Numbered from the stretch's first letter, positions 8,470 to 17,820 are shown. The stretch: DNA of 64,000 bases from Udaeobacter sp963725505 (GCA_963725505.1 CAVRYN010000002.1:558001-622000), one strand, 5' to 3'. Numbers and translations are program-made. The notes: generated from the letters alone by a model not told the origin.

Positions 8470-9740
8470 ACGATTGCAGCTAACGGCACCGCCAGCGCGA
8501 GCAACATCGCCGCCATGACGGCGATACTAGGATTTCGCCGCACCCATTTTCTGCTTCGGGCGACGATCCCGGTACGCCGCGCCTGGATCGGCTCGTGCTT
8601 TAACCAGTGTTCAAGGTCTTCGGCTAACGCGAGAGCGGAAGAGTAGCGGCGGCGCGGATCTTTCTCGAGACACTTGAGGCAAATTGTGCTGAGATCGCGA
8701 TCTATTTTCGGATTTAAAAGGCGCGGTTGTCGCGGCTCAGTATCCAGCAGCAATTTGATCGTCTCGTACGTTGTTCCTCCGGCAAAGGGCGGCTGACCTG
8801 TCAGCAATTGGTAAAATACTGCGCCAATTCCATAGACATCCGTGACCCTGCTGACGGCCGTGTTATTTCCCACTGCTTGCTCTGGGGCCATGTAACTAGG
8901 CGTGCCCAAAACGTCCAGCGTACGCGTGACGGTGCTCTCAGTCTCGACCAATCTCGCAAGGCCAAAATCAGTCAGGTGCGGTTCGCCTTTTTGATCCAGC
9001 AAAATGTTTCCCGGTTTGATGTCGCGATGCAGAATCCCGTGTTCATGCGCGTAGTGGACGGTACGTGCCACCTTCACGATTAATTCCACCGCCTGCCGGA
9101 TCGACATCGGCGCGTGCCTGACCACTTCGTCAAGCTGGCCGCCTTCGACAAACTTCATACTGAAGTAGCATGAGCCGTCGCGCTCGCCGACTTCGTGGAT
9201 CGGAACGATACCGGGATGCTCCAGGCGAGCCGCCGCTTCCGCTTCGAGGCGAAAGCGTTTCAAGTGGGTTTTGCTCGCCCACTGACCAAGACTAATAACT
9301 TTTAACGCGACTGTGCGATTGAGACTTTTTTGCCGCGCACGAAATACCACGCCTTGACCGCCGCGCCCGATTTCCTCCAGCAATTCGTAATCGCCCAGCT
9401 CTCCCAGCATTCCCGCAGCACGCGCTGCTTTTTTCCCATCGGGCGCGGCTGGTGCATCGCCGCGTGAAGGTTTGCCCACGCTGCCGGGGTCATCCGCCTT
9501 CGCCGATCCAGCCTTCGCAGCCGCTTCGGCGGAGTAGGCGGCTACGGCGGACGAGTCGACCCCGGCTACAGAAGCATCCGGAGGCATCGCCAGCGCGATC
9601 TTCAGGACGCATCTGGCGCAAAGACCTTCAGGGGCGTCGGAAAAAATTTTGGCGCCGCACTTTCGGCAAATTCTGATTACCCTGAGCATGGTCGGAGTCT
9701 CCCGCGCACTCTCCCTTTGTACTCCGTAAAATTCTCCCAT
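8439..9740 (-). CDS. Zinc-ribbon Ser/Thr protein kinase with C-terminal membrane segment
   Basis: A Hanks-type kinase of 433 residues. An N-terminal zinc ribbon uses Cys25/Cys28 and Cys41/Cys44. The kinase domain shows the glycine loop GRGGQG (125-130), catalytic Lys147, HRDIKPGN with Asp240, DFG at 258-260 and the GTPSYMAPEQA activation segment. A hydrophobic helix near residues 410-428 is the membrane anchor, after which the frame stops. The expected TolB/TPR output domain is found in another frame immediately downstream. The start at 9740 has a GAGG-type site; an ATG at 9689 is an alternative. The sigma-factor gene ends 3 bp upstream, so kinase and sigma factor are probably co-transcribed. 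Confidence 0.9.
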   Translation of the reverse strand: MGEFYGVQRESARETPTMLRVIRICRKCGAKIFSDAPEGLCARCVLKIALAMPPDASVAGVDSSAVAAYSAEAAAKAGSAKADDPGSVGKPSRGDAPAAPDGKKAARAAGMLGELGDYELLEEIGRGGQGVVFRARQKSLNRTVALKVISLGQWASKTHLKRFRLEAEAAARLEHPGIVPIHEVGERDGSCYFSMKFVEGGQLDEVVRHAPMSIRQAVELIVKVARTVHYAHEHGILHRDIKPGNILLDQKGEPHLTDFGLARLVETESTVTRTLDVLGTPSYMAPEQAVGNNTAVSRVTDVYGIGAVFYQLLTGQPPFAGGTTYETIKLLLDTEPRQPRLLNPKIDRDLSTICLKCLEKDPRRRYSSALALAEDLEHWLKHEPIQARRTGIVARSRKWVRRNPSIAVMAAMLLALAVPLAAIVWKSEFPRQP

Positions 9741-9743
9741 ACG

Positions 9744-10568
9744 TTACGCCTCAAGTACCGCAATGAGATGACGCAGCTCATCTTCGATATCGCCGGGTGT
9801 CGCAACGGTATGGGCGATCTCCTCTCGCAATAACGACTGATAGCGTTGCCGAAATCGGTAGAACGCCTGCCGGACCGCGTTTTCGGTCATGCCCAAGTGC
9901 GCGGCGATCTCCGCCTGCGACGGCGCGCCCGGTTCATCCGGCAGCAATTGCTTCAACGAATCAAACAACGCTGCATTACCAGCCGTCCGGTATTCATTCT
10001 TTAATCGGTCGAGCACCTGCTCCAGAACAGTCAAAGCCCACCGGCGTTCGTAGATCATTTCAGCAGTCAGTGGATCTGCTGGTTCCATCTCGATGCGCTC
10101 GTCAGCGCGCAAGTCTTCCAACGGGATGAGCCGCTGTCCTTTTCCCCGCTTGATCGCCATCGCGCGACGCTGCTCGTCGGCCAGAAAATATTTCAGCGCG
10201 CCAAGCAGAAACGAACGAAGTCGTCCTTTTTCCTTGCGGACGGCATCGAAACTTTTGCGCTCCAATAGCTGCGCAAAAAATCCCTGGGTAATGTCCTCTG
10301 CTTCCGCCGCTCCAATGCCTTGTCGCCTCAGGAAGCTATAGATGGGCCGCCAATACATGCGGCAAAGCTTTTCGAGCGCCTCGTGTGCCGCTGGCGATTC
10401 ACCTTGCGCAGTCAGCACGACGCTCCAATGCGTGGTGGCAAATGCAGCGGCTCCGTTTCGCGGGCTCAAACCAATCCCAGTCAGTGACGTCACCTGATCG
10501 TCGGCAGACACGCCACGATCCAAGTAAAAAGTCACGCGGAAATCAAGCCTGCAGCACTGAAAGCACAT
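9744..10568 (-). CDS. ECF-type RNA polymerase sigma factor linked to a kinase
   Basis: A 274-residue sigma-70 family protein of the extracytoplasmic-function type. Region 2 is seen around residues 45-140 (THWSVVL, YWRPIYSFLRRQG, AEDITQGFFAQLLER), a variable linker follows, and region 4 lies near 205-245 with the helix-turn-helix TQ-AEIAAHLGMTENAVRQAFYRFRQRY-type signature. The N-terminal 25 residues have little family character, so the true start may be downstream (no strong alternative is obvious). No anti-sigma factor gene is next to it; the partner is the Ser/Thr kinase 3 bp downstream, matching families where phosphorylation, not an anti-sigma factor, is thought to control the sigma factor. 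Confidence 0.85.
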   Translation of the reverse strand: MCFQCCRLDFRVTFYLDRGVSADDQVTSLTGIGLSPRNGAAAFATTHWSVVLTAQGESPAAHEALEKLCRMYWRPIYSFLRRQGIGAAEAEDITQGFFAQLLERKSFDAVRKEKGRLRSFLLGALKYFLADEQRRAMAIKRGKGQRLIPLEDLRADERIEMEPADPLTAEMIYERRWALTVLEQVLDRLKNEYRTAGNAALFDSLKQLLPDEPGAPSQAEIAAHLGMTENAVRQAFYRFRQRYQSLLREEIAHTVATPGDIEDELRHLIAVLEA

Positions 10569-10670
10569 TCAATGAAGTCCACGCTACGATGGGTCGATTA
10601 TTTTTCGTCCCGTCAGGCCTCATTGATTTGTGTAGTGGGCGGATGTTACGTAGCATCGCCCCCGCCCATA

Positions 10671-13497
10671 ATGAGCCAGAATTACAAAGATACTCTGAAT
10701 CTGCCGCGCACGGAGTTTCCGATGAAGGCGAACCTTGCCGCGCGCGAGCCGGAGATGCTCAAGGCGTGGGAGGAGACGCGCCTTTACCAGCAAATTCAGA
10801 AATCGAGAGAGGGTCGAGAACTCTTTGTTCTGCACGATGGGCCGCCCTTTGCCAATGGCGATGTCCACATGGGTACTGCGCTCAACAAAATTCTAAAGGA
10901 CTTCGTAGTGAAATCGCAGACGATGCTGGGCAAACGGGCGCCGTACGTCCCTGGCTGGGATTGCCACGGGCTTCCGATCGAATACAAGGTGGTCAAGGAA
11001 TCGCGAGCGCTATCGCCACTTGAGATTCGCAAAAAATCCGAAGCGTTTGCGCGCAAATACATCAATATCCAGCGCGAGCAGTTCAAACGGCTCGGTGTCT
11101 TCGGCGACTGGGAACATCCGTATCTGACGATGGACCCCAAATATGAAGCGGAAATTTTGCGTGCGTTCGCTGTTTTCGTGGAGGAAGGACTGGTTTACCA
11201 AGCGCAGAAGCCGGTCTTTTGGAGCACCGGCGCGCAGACCGCGCTAGCCGAAGCCGAAGTGGAATATCAGGAACGCGACGACACCGCCGTTTACGTCAAA
11301 TTTCCGATCGTCGGTGGACGCGTTCTCCGAACGCACTGGCAAATGCGAGCATCGCGATTTGGACGACCACGCCGTGGACATTGCCGGCCAATCTGGCAAT
11401 CGCTGTCGATCCCAAGGAGAATTATGTCGTGCAAGAGTTTTCGCGCGATGGCGTCTCTGAAACTCTCCTATTGGCCGAGAAACTCGTTCCGCAGTTTTGT
11501 GCAGAGCACAAAGTTCAATCCGGTCGGCAAACCGCTTGCATCATTTCTCGGAGCGAAGCTGGAGAAAATCAAAACGCGACATCCATTTCTTGATCGCGAA
11601 GTCACAGTGTTCACCGCTGATTTCGTCACGATGGACATCTGGGACGGGCGCCGTGCACATCGCACCCGGCCACGGAGCAGATGATTACGCTTTAGGGATC
11701 GCGAACAATCTGCCGATCTTGTCGCCGGTCGATGATCATGGCCGTCTCACGGAAGAAGCCGGCTTGCCAAATCTGACTGGGAAATATGTCTTCGATGCCA
11801 ATCGCGACATCGTGGAATTGCTGCGTGACCGCGGGATGTTGCTTGGCGAACAGAACGTTTCATCACTCTTACCCGTATTGCTGGCGCTCGAAGACACCGA
11901 TCATTTTTCGCAACGTCGAGCAATTCTTCATCCGCATCGATGAGCTGCGCGGCAAAGCGCTCGAAGCCATTCACAACGAAGTGAAATGGATTCCAGCATG
12001 GGGCGAGAACCGCATCGCAGGCACAGTCGAATCGCGTCCCGACTGGGTGATCTCGCGCCAACGCAGCTGGGGCGTGCCGCTTCCGGTTTTTTATTCGAAG
12101 GATGGAAAAGCCATTCTCGACGCAAAAATCATCCGAAAGCTCGCTGATCTGGTCGCCGACCGCGGTTCAAACATTTGGTTTGAGTTGGACGATGCCGCTC
12201 TTGCCACGCGAGCTCGGCCTGCCGCCGGGTACAACGAAACGCAACGACACGATCGATGTCTGGATCGACAGCGGCGTCTCGCACAAGGCCGTTTGCGCAC
12301 TGCATCCGGACCTGCGCGATCCCGCCGACATGTATCTCGAAGCCACCGATCAGCATCGCGGGTGGTTTCAGTCATCACTGATGACCAGCATCGCGCTGAA
12401 CAATCGCGCGCCGTACAAAATTTGCGTCACGCACGGGTTCGTTGTCGATCTCGACGGCAAAAAGATTTCAAAATCCGGAACGTACGAGAAACCAACGGCT
12501 GCCGATCATTTCGTCGGACAGGTACGGCGCCGATCTGCTGCGGCTTTGGGCCAGCAGCATCGATTATGCTGCTGACGTTCCGTTCTCAGAGGAAATGTTC
12601 ACGCGTCTGGGCGACACCTATCGCCGGATTCGCAACACGCTGCGGATTTTGCTCGGAAACCTTTATGATTTCACCCCTCACCCTGCCCTCTCCCCATCGA
12701 GGGGAGAGGCGGAAAGCCAACCCGAGCGTGCCAGCAGTCGCCTCTCCGCTGCGAGGGGAGAGGATGGAGGTGAGGGGTCCATTGGAATGACCCTCATCGA
12801 TCGTTGGATCCTGGAACGCTTGGATGAAGTAATTCGCGATTCTCGATCGGCTTATGAGACGTTCGAGTTCCATAAGGTCTATCACACGCTCAATCAATTT
12901 TGCGCCGTCGATTTGAGCAGTCTTTACATCGACATCACCAAAGACCGGATGTATTGCGACGCGCCAGGTTCGCCGCGTCGGCGTGCGACTCAAGCGGCCA
13001 TGCACGAGATTTTCGATGCACTCTGTCGGTTGCTCGCGCCGATTCTTGCTTTCACGGCCGAGGAAGCGTGGCGCCATTCAGAAGCAGGCGGCTCGGTTCA
13101 TCTGCAGGAATTTCCGCAACCACGCGATCGAGATGGTAGGGCGGGGCTGCCGGGCGGGCCGAGTGCTCAGGTGGCGGAGCTGTTGAGATTACGCAGCGTG
13201 ATTGGGCAGGCGATCGAGCGCGCGCGCCAGGAAAAACTAATTGGCAACACGCTGGAAGCGCGGGTCGTGTTGAATTCGAACTCCGACGTCACGGAGAAGA
13301 TCGACAAGGAAGAACTCGAAGAATTCTTCATCGTGAGTGATCTGACGATCCACCAGGCGAAAGAAGCGAGCGTTTCGGTGACGAAAACGCCGTATAAAAA
13401 GTGCGCGCGTTGCTGGCGGCATCGGCCAACCGTCGGCGCAAGCAAAGCGCATCCCGATTTGTGCGATCGCTGCGAGAGCGTAGTGAGCGCTCGTTAG
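10671..13497 (+). pseudogene. ileS: Isoleucyl-tRNA synthetase, interrupted by about six frameshifts
   Basis: The full-length class I synthetase is recognisable over 2.8 kb: HIGH-type motif (GDVHMGTA) near residue 64, WDCHGLPIE, the editing domain around WTTTPWTLPANLAIAV and GTGAVHIAPGHG, the KISKSG form of KMSKS near 12460, and a C-terminal zinc ribbon (CARCW...CDRC). The frame changes near 11320, 11515, 11640, 11865, 12195 and 12515, all within 1.2 kb of the middle, while the N-terminal 215 codons and C-terminal 330 codons are open. A palindromic element (12673-12778) adds about 35 residues to the anticodon-binding region. Either the gene has decayed because another IleRS exists, or the consensus is faulty here. 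The start is the ATG at 10671, MSQNYKDTL. Confidence 0.85.
12673..12778. repeat. Palindromic CTCTCCCC/GGGGAGAG element inside ileS
   Basis: About 106 bp with mirror-complementary ends ACCCCTCACC and GGTGAGGGGT and internal CTCTCCCC/GGGGAGAG arms. It is read through in the ileS C-terminal frame, replacing a short loop between GNLYDF and the DRWILERLDEV helix. A shorter relative sits in the imuB-like gene at 26195-26279. Confidence 0.8.
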
Positions 13498-13499
13498 TC

Positions 13500-13622
13500 G
13501 TCATGTCGAGCGAAGTCGAGACATCCCGTGAACTTGCGCTCGATATTGCCGCGGGATTCCTCGACTCCGTGAAGTTTACCCTGAGCGAGCGAAGCGAGTC
13601 GAACGGGCTCCGCTCGGAATGA
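13500..13622. repeat. SER/ERS-type palindromic repeat between ileS and lspA
   Basis: Begins TCATGTCGAGCGAAGTCGAG and ends CTCCGCTCGGAATGACGG, about 120 bp. It is one member of a family in this window that opens with (T)GTCAT-CC-GAACG(A/G)AGTGA and closes with CGCTC-GGATGACA (also at 19653, 26582, 29481, 45314, and a half copy at 31687). It fills the whole gap between the two genes. Confidence 0.75.
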
Positions 13623-13629
13623 CGGCGAC

Positions 13630-14097
13630 ATGAAGTTCATCCTTTTTCTCTCACTGCCGCTCTACGCAGTCGATCAACTGACCAAACAATTCGTCGTGCG
13701 ATGGATTAACCCATATGAGGCGCGCATCATCGTACCGGATTTCTTCACTTTGGTTAATGTCACGAACACCGGCGCGGCGTTTGGATCTTTCAGGGGCAAC
13801 AACACTTTCTTCATTATAATTTCCATCGTTGCGTTAGTTGTCGTTGCAACCCTGCTCGCACGAAGGCGGCAACCCGATCCATGGCGCGATCTCTCGCTTG
13901 CACTACTTCTTGCTGGCATTTTGGGTAACCTGACCGATCGCCTTCTTTATGGGCATGTGATCGATTTTCTTCTGTTCAATCTGCACATTCGTTACGCCGA
14001 TCCCTGGCCCGCCTTTAATGTCGCCGACTCGTGCATCTCGATTGCGGTAGTCCTCTTCATCATCCACTCTTTTCGAAAGCAGAAGAGTGCTGGGTAG
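13630..14097 (+). CDS. lspA: Lipoprotein signal peptidase (signal peptidase II)
   Basis: A 155-residue inner-membrane aspartyl protease that removes signal peptides from diacylglyceryl-modified prolipoproteins. Four hydrophobic segments are seen (about 3-20, 58-76, 88-104, 132-150). The catalytic pair is Asp103 in GNLTDRL and Asp133 in FNVADS, and the NTGAAFG motif (46-52) is intact. Length matches the family. It follows ileS, the same order as in many Gram-negative genomes (ileS-lspA), here separated by a palindromic repeat. Confidence 0.95.
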   Translation: MKFILFLSLPLYAVDQLTKQFVVRWINPYEARIIVPDFFTLVNVTNTGAAFGSFRGNNTFFIIISIVALVVVATLLARRRQPDPWRDLSLALLLAGILGNLTDRLLYGHVIDFLLFNLHIRYADPWPAFNVADSCISIAVVLFIIHSFRKQKSAG

Positions 14098-14124
14098 AAC
14101 GACGCGCTGCCCCAAGGACGCCGA

Positions 14125-14166
14125 TGTGAATCACGCGCGCGTTGCGCTTCGCATAGCGAAGCGTCT
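14125..14166. repeat. Partial CTACAG-type palindrome before the CCA-type gene
   Basis: The short gap after lspA carries CGCTTCGC-AT-AGCGAAGCG followed by TCTACAG, a hairpin matching the left half of the element at 30045-30098. It lies just before the GTG start of the nucleotidyltransferase gene. Confidence 0.5.
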
Positions 14167-14177
14167 ACAGTGATCGT

Positions 14178-15512
14178 GTGGAATCTCCGCCGATGGAAAA
14201 GGTCGCGCGCGAAATCGCTGCGCGCTTGCGTGAGAGCGGCCATATCGCGTACTTCGCGGGTGGCTGCGTACGGGACATGGTGCGCGGGTTGACGCCGAAA
14301 GATTACGACGTGGTTACCGACGCGCGGCCGGAAGCCGTCCAGACGCTTTTCCCGCGCACCTTTGCAGTCGGCGCGCACTTTGGCGTGATCATCGTGCTGG
14401 AGAAGGGTTTTCAATTCGAGGTGGCGACCTTTCGTTCTGATGACGCTTACATCGACGGAAGACATCCCAGCGCGGTGCATTTTTCTTCGCCTGAAGAGGA
14501 CGCACAACGCCGCGATTTCACCATCAACGGAATGTTTTATGATCCCGTCGCAGAGAAGCTGATCGATTTCGTCGGCGGCCGCGCCGATATCGACGCAAAA
14601 TTGGTGCGCGCCATCGGGGATCCGGCGCGACGGTTCGCAGAAGACCGGCTGCGCATGCTGCGGGCCGTGCGCTTTGCCACGGCGCTTGATTATCAGATCG
14701 ACAAGAACACGTGGGACGCCCTCGTGGCCAATGCGTCTTCGATCAACCAAATCAGCGCCGAACGAATTCGCGACGAGTTGATGCGCATTTTTCAATCCCC
14801 AAATCGCGTCCGCGGCTGGGACCTGCTCGATGCCAGCGGCTTGATGCGCGCGATTCTGCCCGAACTGGACGCGATGAAAGGTGTCTTACAGCCGGAACAG
14901 TTTCATCCCGAAGGCGACGTGTTCGTGCACACCCGACTAATGTTGCAGATGCTTCCGGCGGAAGTTTCTGTTCGGCTGGTTTTTGCCGTTTTGTTTCACG
15001 ATGTCGCGAAACCGGTCACGGCGACGGTCGATAGAACAGGCCGCATCCGTTTCAACGAGCACGACCGGATTGGTGCTGAGATGACAGAAGCGATCATGCG
15101 GCGTTTGCGCTTTTCGGGCGCTGAGATTGAGGCGACGGTCGAAATGGTGCGGCAGCACATGGTTTTCAAGGATGCGCCGAAAATGCGAGTGGCAAAGCTG
15201 AAACGTTTCATGGCGCGATGCACCTTCGACGAGGAACTAGAGCTGCACCGTGTGGATTGCGAAAGCAGCCATCGGATGCTCGACAATTACGAATTTCTCC
15301 AGCGCAAACGCGAGGAATTCGCCAACGAGCCGATCATTCCGCCGCCGCTGGTGCGCGGCGATGATTTGATCGCGCTAGGGTTAAAGCCCGGGCCAAAATT
15401 TGGCCAAATCCTCGAAGCAGTCGAGACAGGACAACTAGAGGGGACGCTGCGGACGAGAGAGGAAGCGCTGGAGTGGGTAAAACGCGAATACTTATCTGGC
15501 AAAGAGGAATAA
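14178..15512 (+). CDS. CCA-adding enzyme / poly(A) polymerase family nucleotidyltransferase
   Basis: A 444-residue class II tRNA nucleotidyltransferase-family protein. The head domain has GGCVRD (28-33) and the metal-binding KDYDVV with Asp42 and Asp44, then the RRDFTINGMFYDP motif and the RFAEDRLRMLRAVRFA motif that binds nucleotide. An HD domain follows (FHDVAKPV near residue 272, and NEHDRIGAEM). HD-containing members include CCA-adding enzymes and, in some lineages, split A- or CC-adding enzymes; which one this is cannot be told from sequence alone. GTG start at 14178; ATG at 14193 is an alternative. The GlgA-like gene follows after 19 bp. Confidence 0.88.
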   Translation: MESPPMEKVAREIAARLRESGHIAYFAGGCVRDMVRGLTPKDYDVVTDARPEAVQTLFPRTFAVGAHFGVIIVLEKGFQFEVATFRSDDAYIDGRHPSAVHFSSPEEDAQRRDFTINGMFYDPVAEKLIDFVGGRADIDAKLVRAIGDPARRFAEDRLRMLRAVRFATALDYQIDKNTWDALVANASSINQISAERIRDELMRIFQSPNRVRGWDLLDASGLMRAILPELDAMKGVLQPEQFHPEGDVFVHTRLMLQMLPAEVSVRLVFAVLFHDVAKPVTATVDRTGRIRFNEHDRIGAEMTEAIMRRLRFSGAEIEATVEMVRQHMVFKDAPKMRVAKLKRFMARCTFDEELELHRVDCESSHRMLDNYEFLQRKREEFANEPIIPPPLVRGDDLIALGLKPGPKFGQILEAVETGQLEGTLRTREEALEWVKREYLSGKEE

Positions 15513-15531
15513 ACAGAACGCCGAACGTCGA

Positions 15532-16983
15532 ATGAGAATCCTGATGATCAGCGCAGAAGGACCGCCGTTGCAGCGAGCTGGGGCGCTGGTGGATGTGATG
15601 GACGCGTTGCCGAGCGCGCTACGTGCGCGCGGACATGAGGTAAGCGTAGTCCTGCCTTTCTACCGCGAGATTAAAGAGAATCGCGCGTTTAAGAAAAAAA
15701 ACACCGGCATAACTGTGGATGTGCAGGTGGGGGACAAAGTTTACGTCGCTCGGTACCTCGAGGGGCGCAGCGCCAGCGGCGTGCAGTTGTTTCTGATCCG
15801 CTGCGATGAGTTCTTTGATCGCGTTGGAATTTACGGCGAGCGCGGTAAGCCGTACGAAGACAATGCCGCGCGATTTATTTTCTTCTGCAAAGCGGCGCTC
15901 GAATTAGCTCGACGGTTGACGCCGCACTTGGAAATTTTGCATGTACACGATTGGGCCGCAGCGTTGGTGCCGGTATTTGTACATGCGCAGGGGCTGCCAT
16001 TCAAAACGGTGCTGACCATTCATCACGTGGCTGACCAGGGCAGCTTTTGGGGACTCGATTTCGCGCTCACAAATTTGCCGGAGCGCTTTTTCACTCTGCA
16101 TGGGGTCGAGTTTTTTGGACGCCTGAATTTTCTCAAAGGCGGGATCCTCTATGCCGACAGGATTACAACGGTAAGCGAACATTACCGGCGCGAAATCCTG
16201 ACGCCAGTTGGCGGCCATGGTCTTGATGGTGTGCTGCGCGAAAATGCGCATCGACTGAGCGCCATTTTAGATGGCGTAGATTACACGCACTGGAACCCGG
16301 CGTCGGATCGTTTGATCCCCGCGCGTTATGATGCGAGACGCCTTCGCGGAAAACAGATTTGCCGTGAGGCACTCCTCAAGCAAATGAGGCTCGCGCCTGC
16401 GCCGCGCGGCCCCGTCTTTGGAATGGTCACGCGCGTCGTTCACGAAAAAGGTTTCGAAATCCTTGTGCCGCTTCTGGATCAGCTTCTTTGGGATGACGTC
16501 CGCTTGATCATTCTCGGAGAAGGCGATCCCGCTTATGAAACTGCGCTTGCCGTGGCAGCGAGAAAATTTCCAACGAGATTTGCCTACCAAAAAAATTACG
16601 ACGAGAAGCTGGTGCACCTCATTGAGGCAGGGATGGACATCAGTCTAGTTCCATCGCGTTTCGAGCCAGCCGGTTTGATCGCGATGTACAATTTGAAGTA
16701 TGGCGCGCTTCCGGTGGCGCGGGTGACCGGTGGAATCCAGGAGATCATCGAAGACTACGATCCGACAACGGACGGCGGTTACGGTTTCCTCTGTTACGAA
16801 TATTCGAGCGAAGCTTTCTGGGACGCGATCAAACGCGCGCGGCAAATCTTCCGAGACCGGCGCCCCTGGACCAAGTTGATGAAACGTGCGATGGCACGCA
16901 ATTTTTCGTGGAGCACATCCGCACAGCACTACGAAGCGCTATACAGAGAACTCGTCGGCGCAACCGACGAAGCTGCGGCGTAG
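15532..16983 (+). CDS. GlgA-like glycogen/starch synthase (GT5)
   Basis: A 483-residue GT-B glycosyltransferase. It carries the starch-synthase catalytic domain (HVHDWAAALVPVF near 140, TIHHVADQGSFWG, DGVDYTHWNP) and a C-terminal GT1 domain (GMVTRVVHEKGFEIL, PSRFEPAGLIAMYNLKYGALPVARVTGG near 373-400). The family extends alpha-1,4-glucan from ADP- or UDP-glucose. The otherwise conserved N-terminal K-x-G-G-L nucleotide-sugar loop is replaced by QRAGAL (residues 14-19), so the donor contacts differ from classical GlgA. Position after the CCA-type gene, 19 bp apart, suggests co-transcription. Assignment to GT5 is strong; the exact substrate is open. Confidence 0.85.
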   Translation: MRILMISAEGPPLQRAGALVDVMDALPSALRARGHEVSVVLPFYREIKENRAFKKKNTGITVDVQVGDKVYVARYLEGRSASGVQLFLIRCDEFFDRVGIYGERGKPYEDNAARFIFFCKAALELARRLTPHLEILHVHDWAAALVPVFVHAQGLPFKTVLTIHHVADQGSFWGLDFALTNLPERFFTLHGVEFFGRLNFLKGGILYADRITTVSEHYRREILTPVGGHGLDGVLRENAHRLSAILDGVDYTHWNPASDRLIPARYDARRLRGKQICREALLKQMRLAPAPRGPVFGMVTRVVHEKGFEILVPLLDQLLWDDVRLIILGEGDPAYETALAVAARKFPTRFAYQKNYDEKLVHLIEAGMDISLVPSRFEPAGLIAMYNLKYGALPVARVTGGIQEIIEDYDPTTDGGYGFLCYEYSSEAFWDAIKRARQIFRDRRPWTKLMKRAMARNFSWSTSAQHYEALYRELVGATDEAAA

Positions 16984-17012
16984 CTAATGCTCTCGTGTTT
17001 TTCTGACAAGCC

Positions 17013-17100
17013 GCGGTTGTAGTGTCCGCTGTCCTCAGCGGACAATGCGGGAAATGTTGCTTTCCCTAATGCGGATGCGCTGAGGACAGCGCTACACTAC
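17013..17100. repeat. TGTAGTGT palindromic element before rplU
   Basis: About 88 bp with complementary ends: left TTGTAGTGTCCGCTGTCCTC and right GAGGACAGCGCTACACTACA. It occupies much of the 203-bp gap between the GlgA-like gene and rplU and may form a strong hairpin that separates the two transcripts. Confidence 0.75.
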
Positions 17101-17186
17101 AGCGCGGTTTCTGCGAGCGAGCTTTGCGTTTGCCAAGAGCGGCGACCTGTGGAAGTTTGGACGGCTTTTTTCTCCCCCAAACGGTT

Positions 17187-17537
17187 ATGACTTACGCAAT
17201 CATTAAAACCGGAGGCAGACAATTTCGCGTCGCAGAAGGCGATACGATTGATGTCGATATCCTCGATGCTGAGCCTGGCAAGACCGCCACGTTCGGTGAC
17301 GTGCTGATGTTCGCCGATGGCAAGGACGTGACGCACGGCAGCCCGCTCATCTCAGGAGCAAAGGTGACTGCTGAAGTCGTCGAGCAACGAAAGGATAAAA
17401 AGGTTATCGCGTTCAAGTACAAGCGACGCAAAGGCTATCACCGCACCGTTGGCCACCGTCGCAAATTGACGCGTGTGAAAATTAAAAGCATTAGTGTGGC
17501 AGCGAAAAAGGCGGGAACCAAGAAAAGCGAAGAGTAA
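17187..17537 (+). CDS. rplU: 50S ribosomal protein L21
   Basis: The 116-residue product starts MTYAIIKTGGRQFRV and has the KRRKGYHRTVGHRRKLT signature that binds 23S rRNA, the standard L21 pattern. A longer frame from 17124 exists, but those residues are unrelated to L21, so the ATG at 17187 is used. It is followed 25 bp later by rpmA, the usual L21-L27 pair. The short C-terminal extension is Lys-rich (AAKKAGTKKSEE). Confidence 0.96.
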   Translation: MTYAIIKTGGRQFRVAEGDTIDVDILDAEPGKTATFGDVLMFADGKDVTHGSPLISGAKVTAEVVEQRKDKKVIAFKYKRRKGYHRTVGHRRKLTRVKIKSISVAAKKAGTKKSEE

Positions 17538-17562
17538 AACGCCCAACTCTCAACTCTCTCCA

Positions 17563-17820
17563 ATGGCTCACAAAAAAGGACAAGGCAGCGTTAAGAATGG
17601 CCGCGACAGTGTCAGCAAACGGCTGGGTGTGAAAAAATTCGGCAGCGAAATGGTTGTGGCCGGCAATATCATTGTGCGCCAGCGCGGGACAAAGTTTTTA
17701 CCCGGAAAAAACGTCGGGCTGGGCCGCGACTACACAATTTTTGCGCTACTGGACGGCAACGTGCGGTTCGATCGCGGCGGGCGGCGGGTGAATGTCGATC
17801 CGCTCATGGCTGGGGAATAG
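17563..17820 (+). CDS. rpmA: 50S ribosomal protein L27
   Basis: An 85-residue protein starting MAHKKGQGSVKNGRDS and containing RLGVKKF, GNIIVRQRGTKFLPG and GLGRDYTIFALLDG, all L27 hallmarks. The flexible N-terminus reaches the peptidyl-transferase centre in the family. A longer upstream frame starting near 17494 overlaps rplU and is not used. It sits between rplU and the adenylate-kinase-like gene in a block of translation genes. Confidence 0.96.
   Translation: MAHKKGQGSVKNGRDSVSKRLGVKKFGSEMVVAGNIIVRQRGTKFLPGKNVGLGRDYTIFALLDGNVRFDRGGRRVNVDPLMAGE

Noticed and set aside
10569..10670. T-box or other leader before ileS
   Set aside because: The gap is about 100 bp with no specifier stem, T-box sequence or terminator/antiterminator pair.
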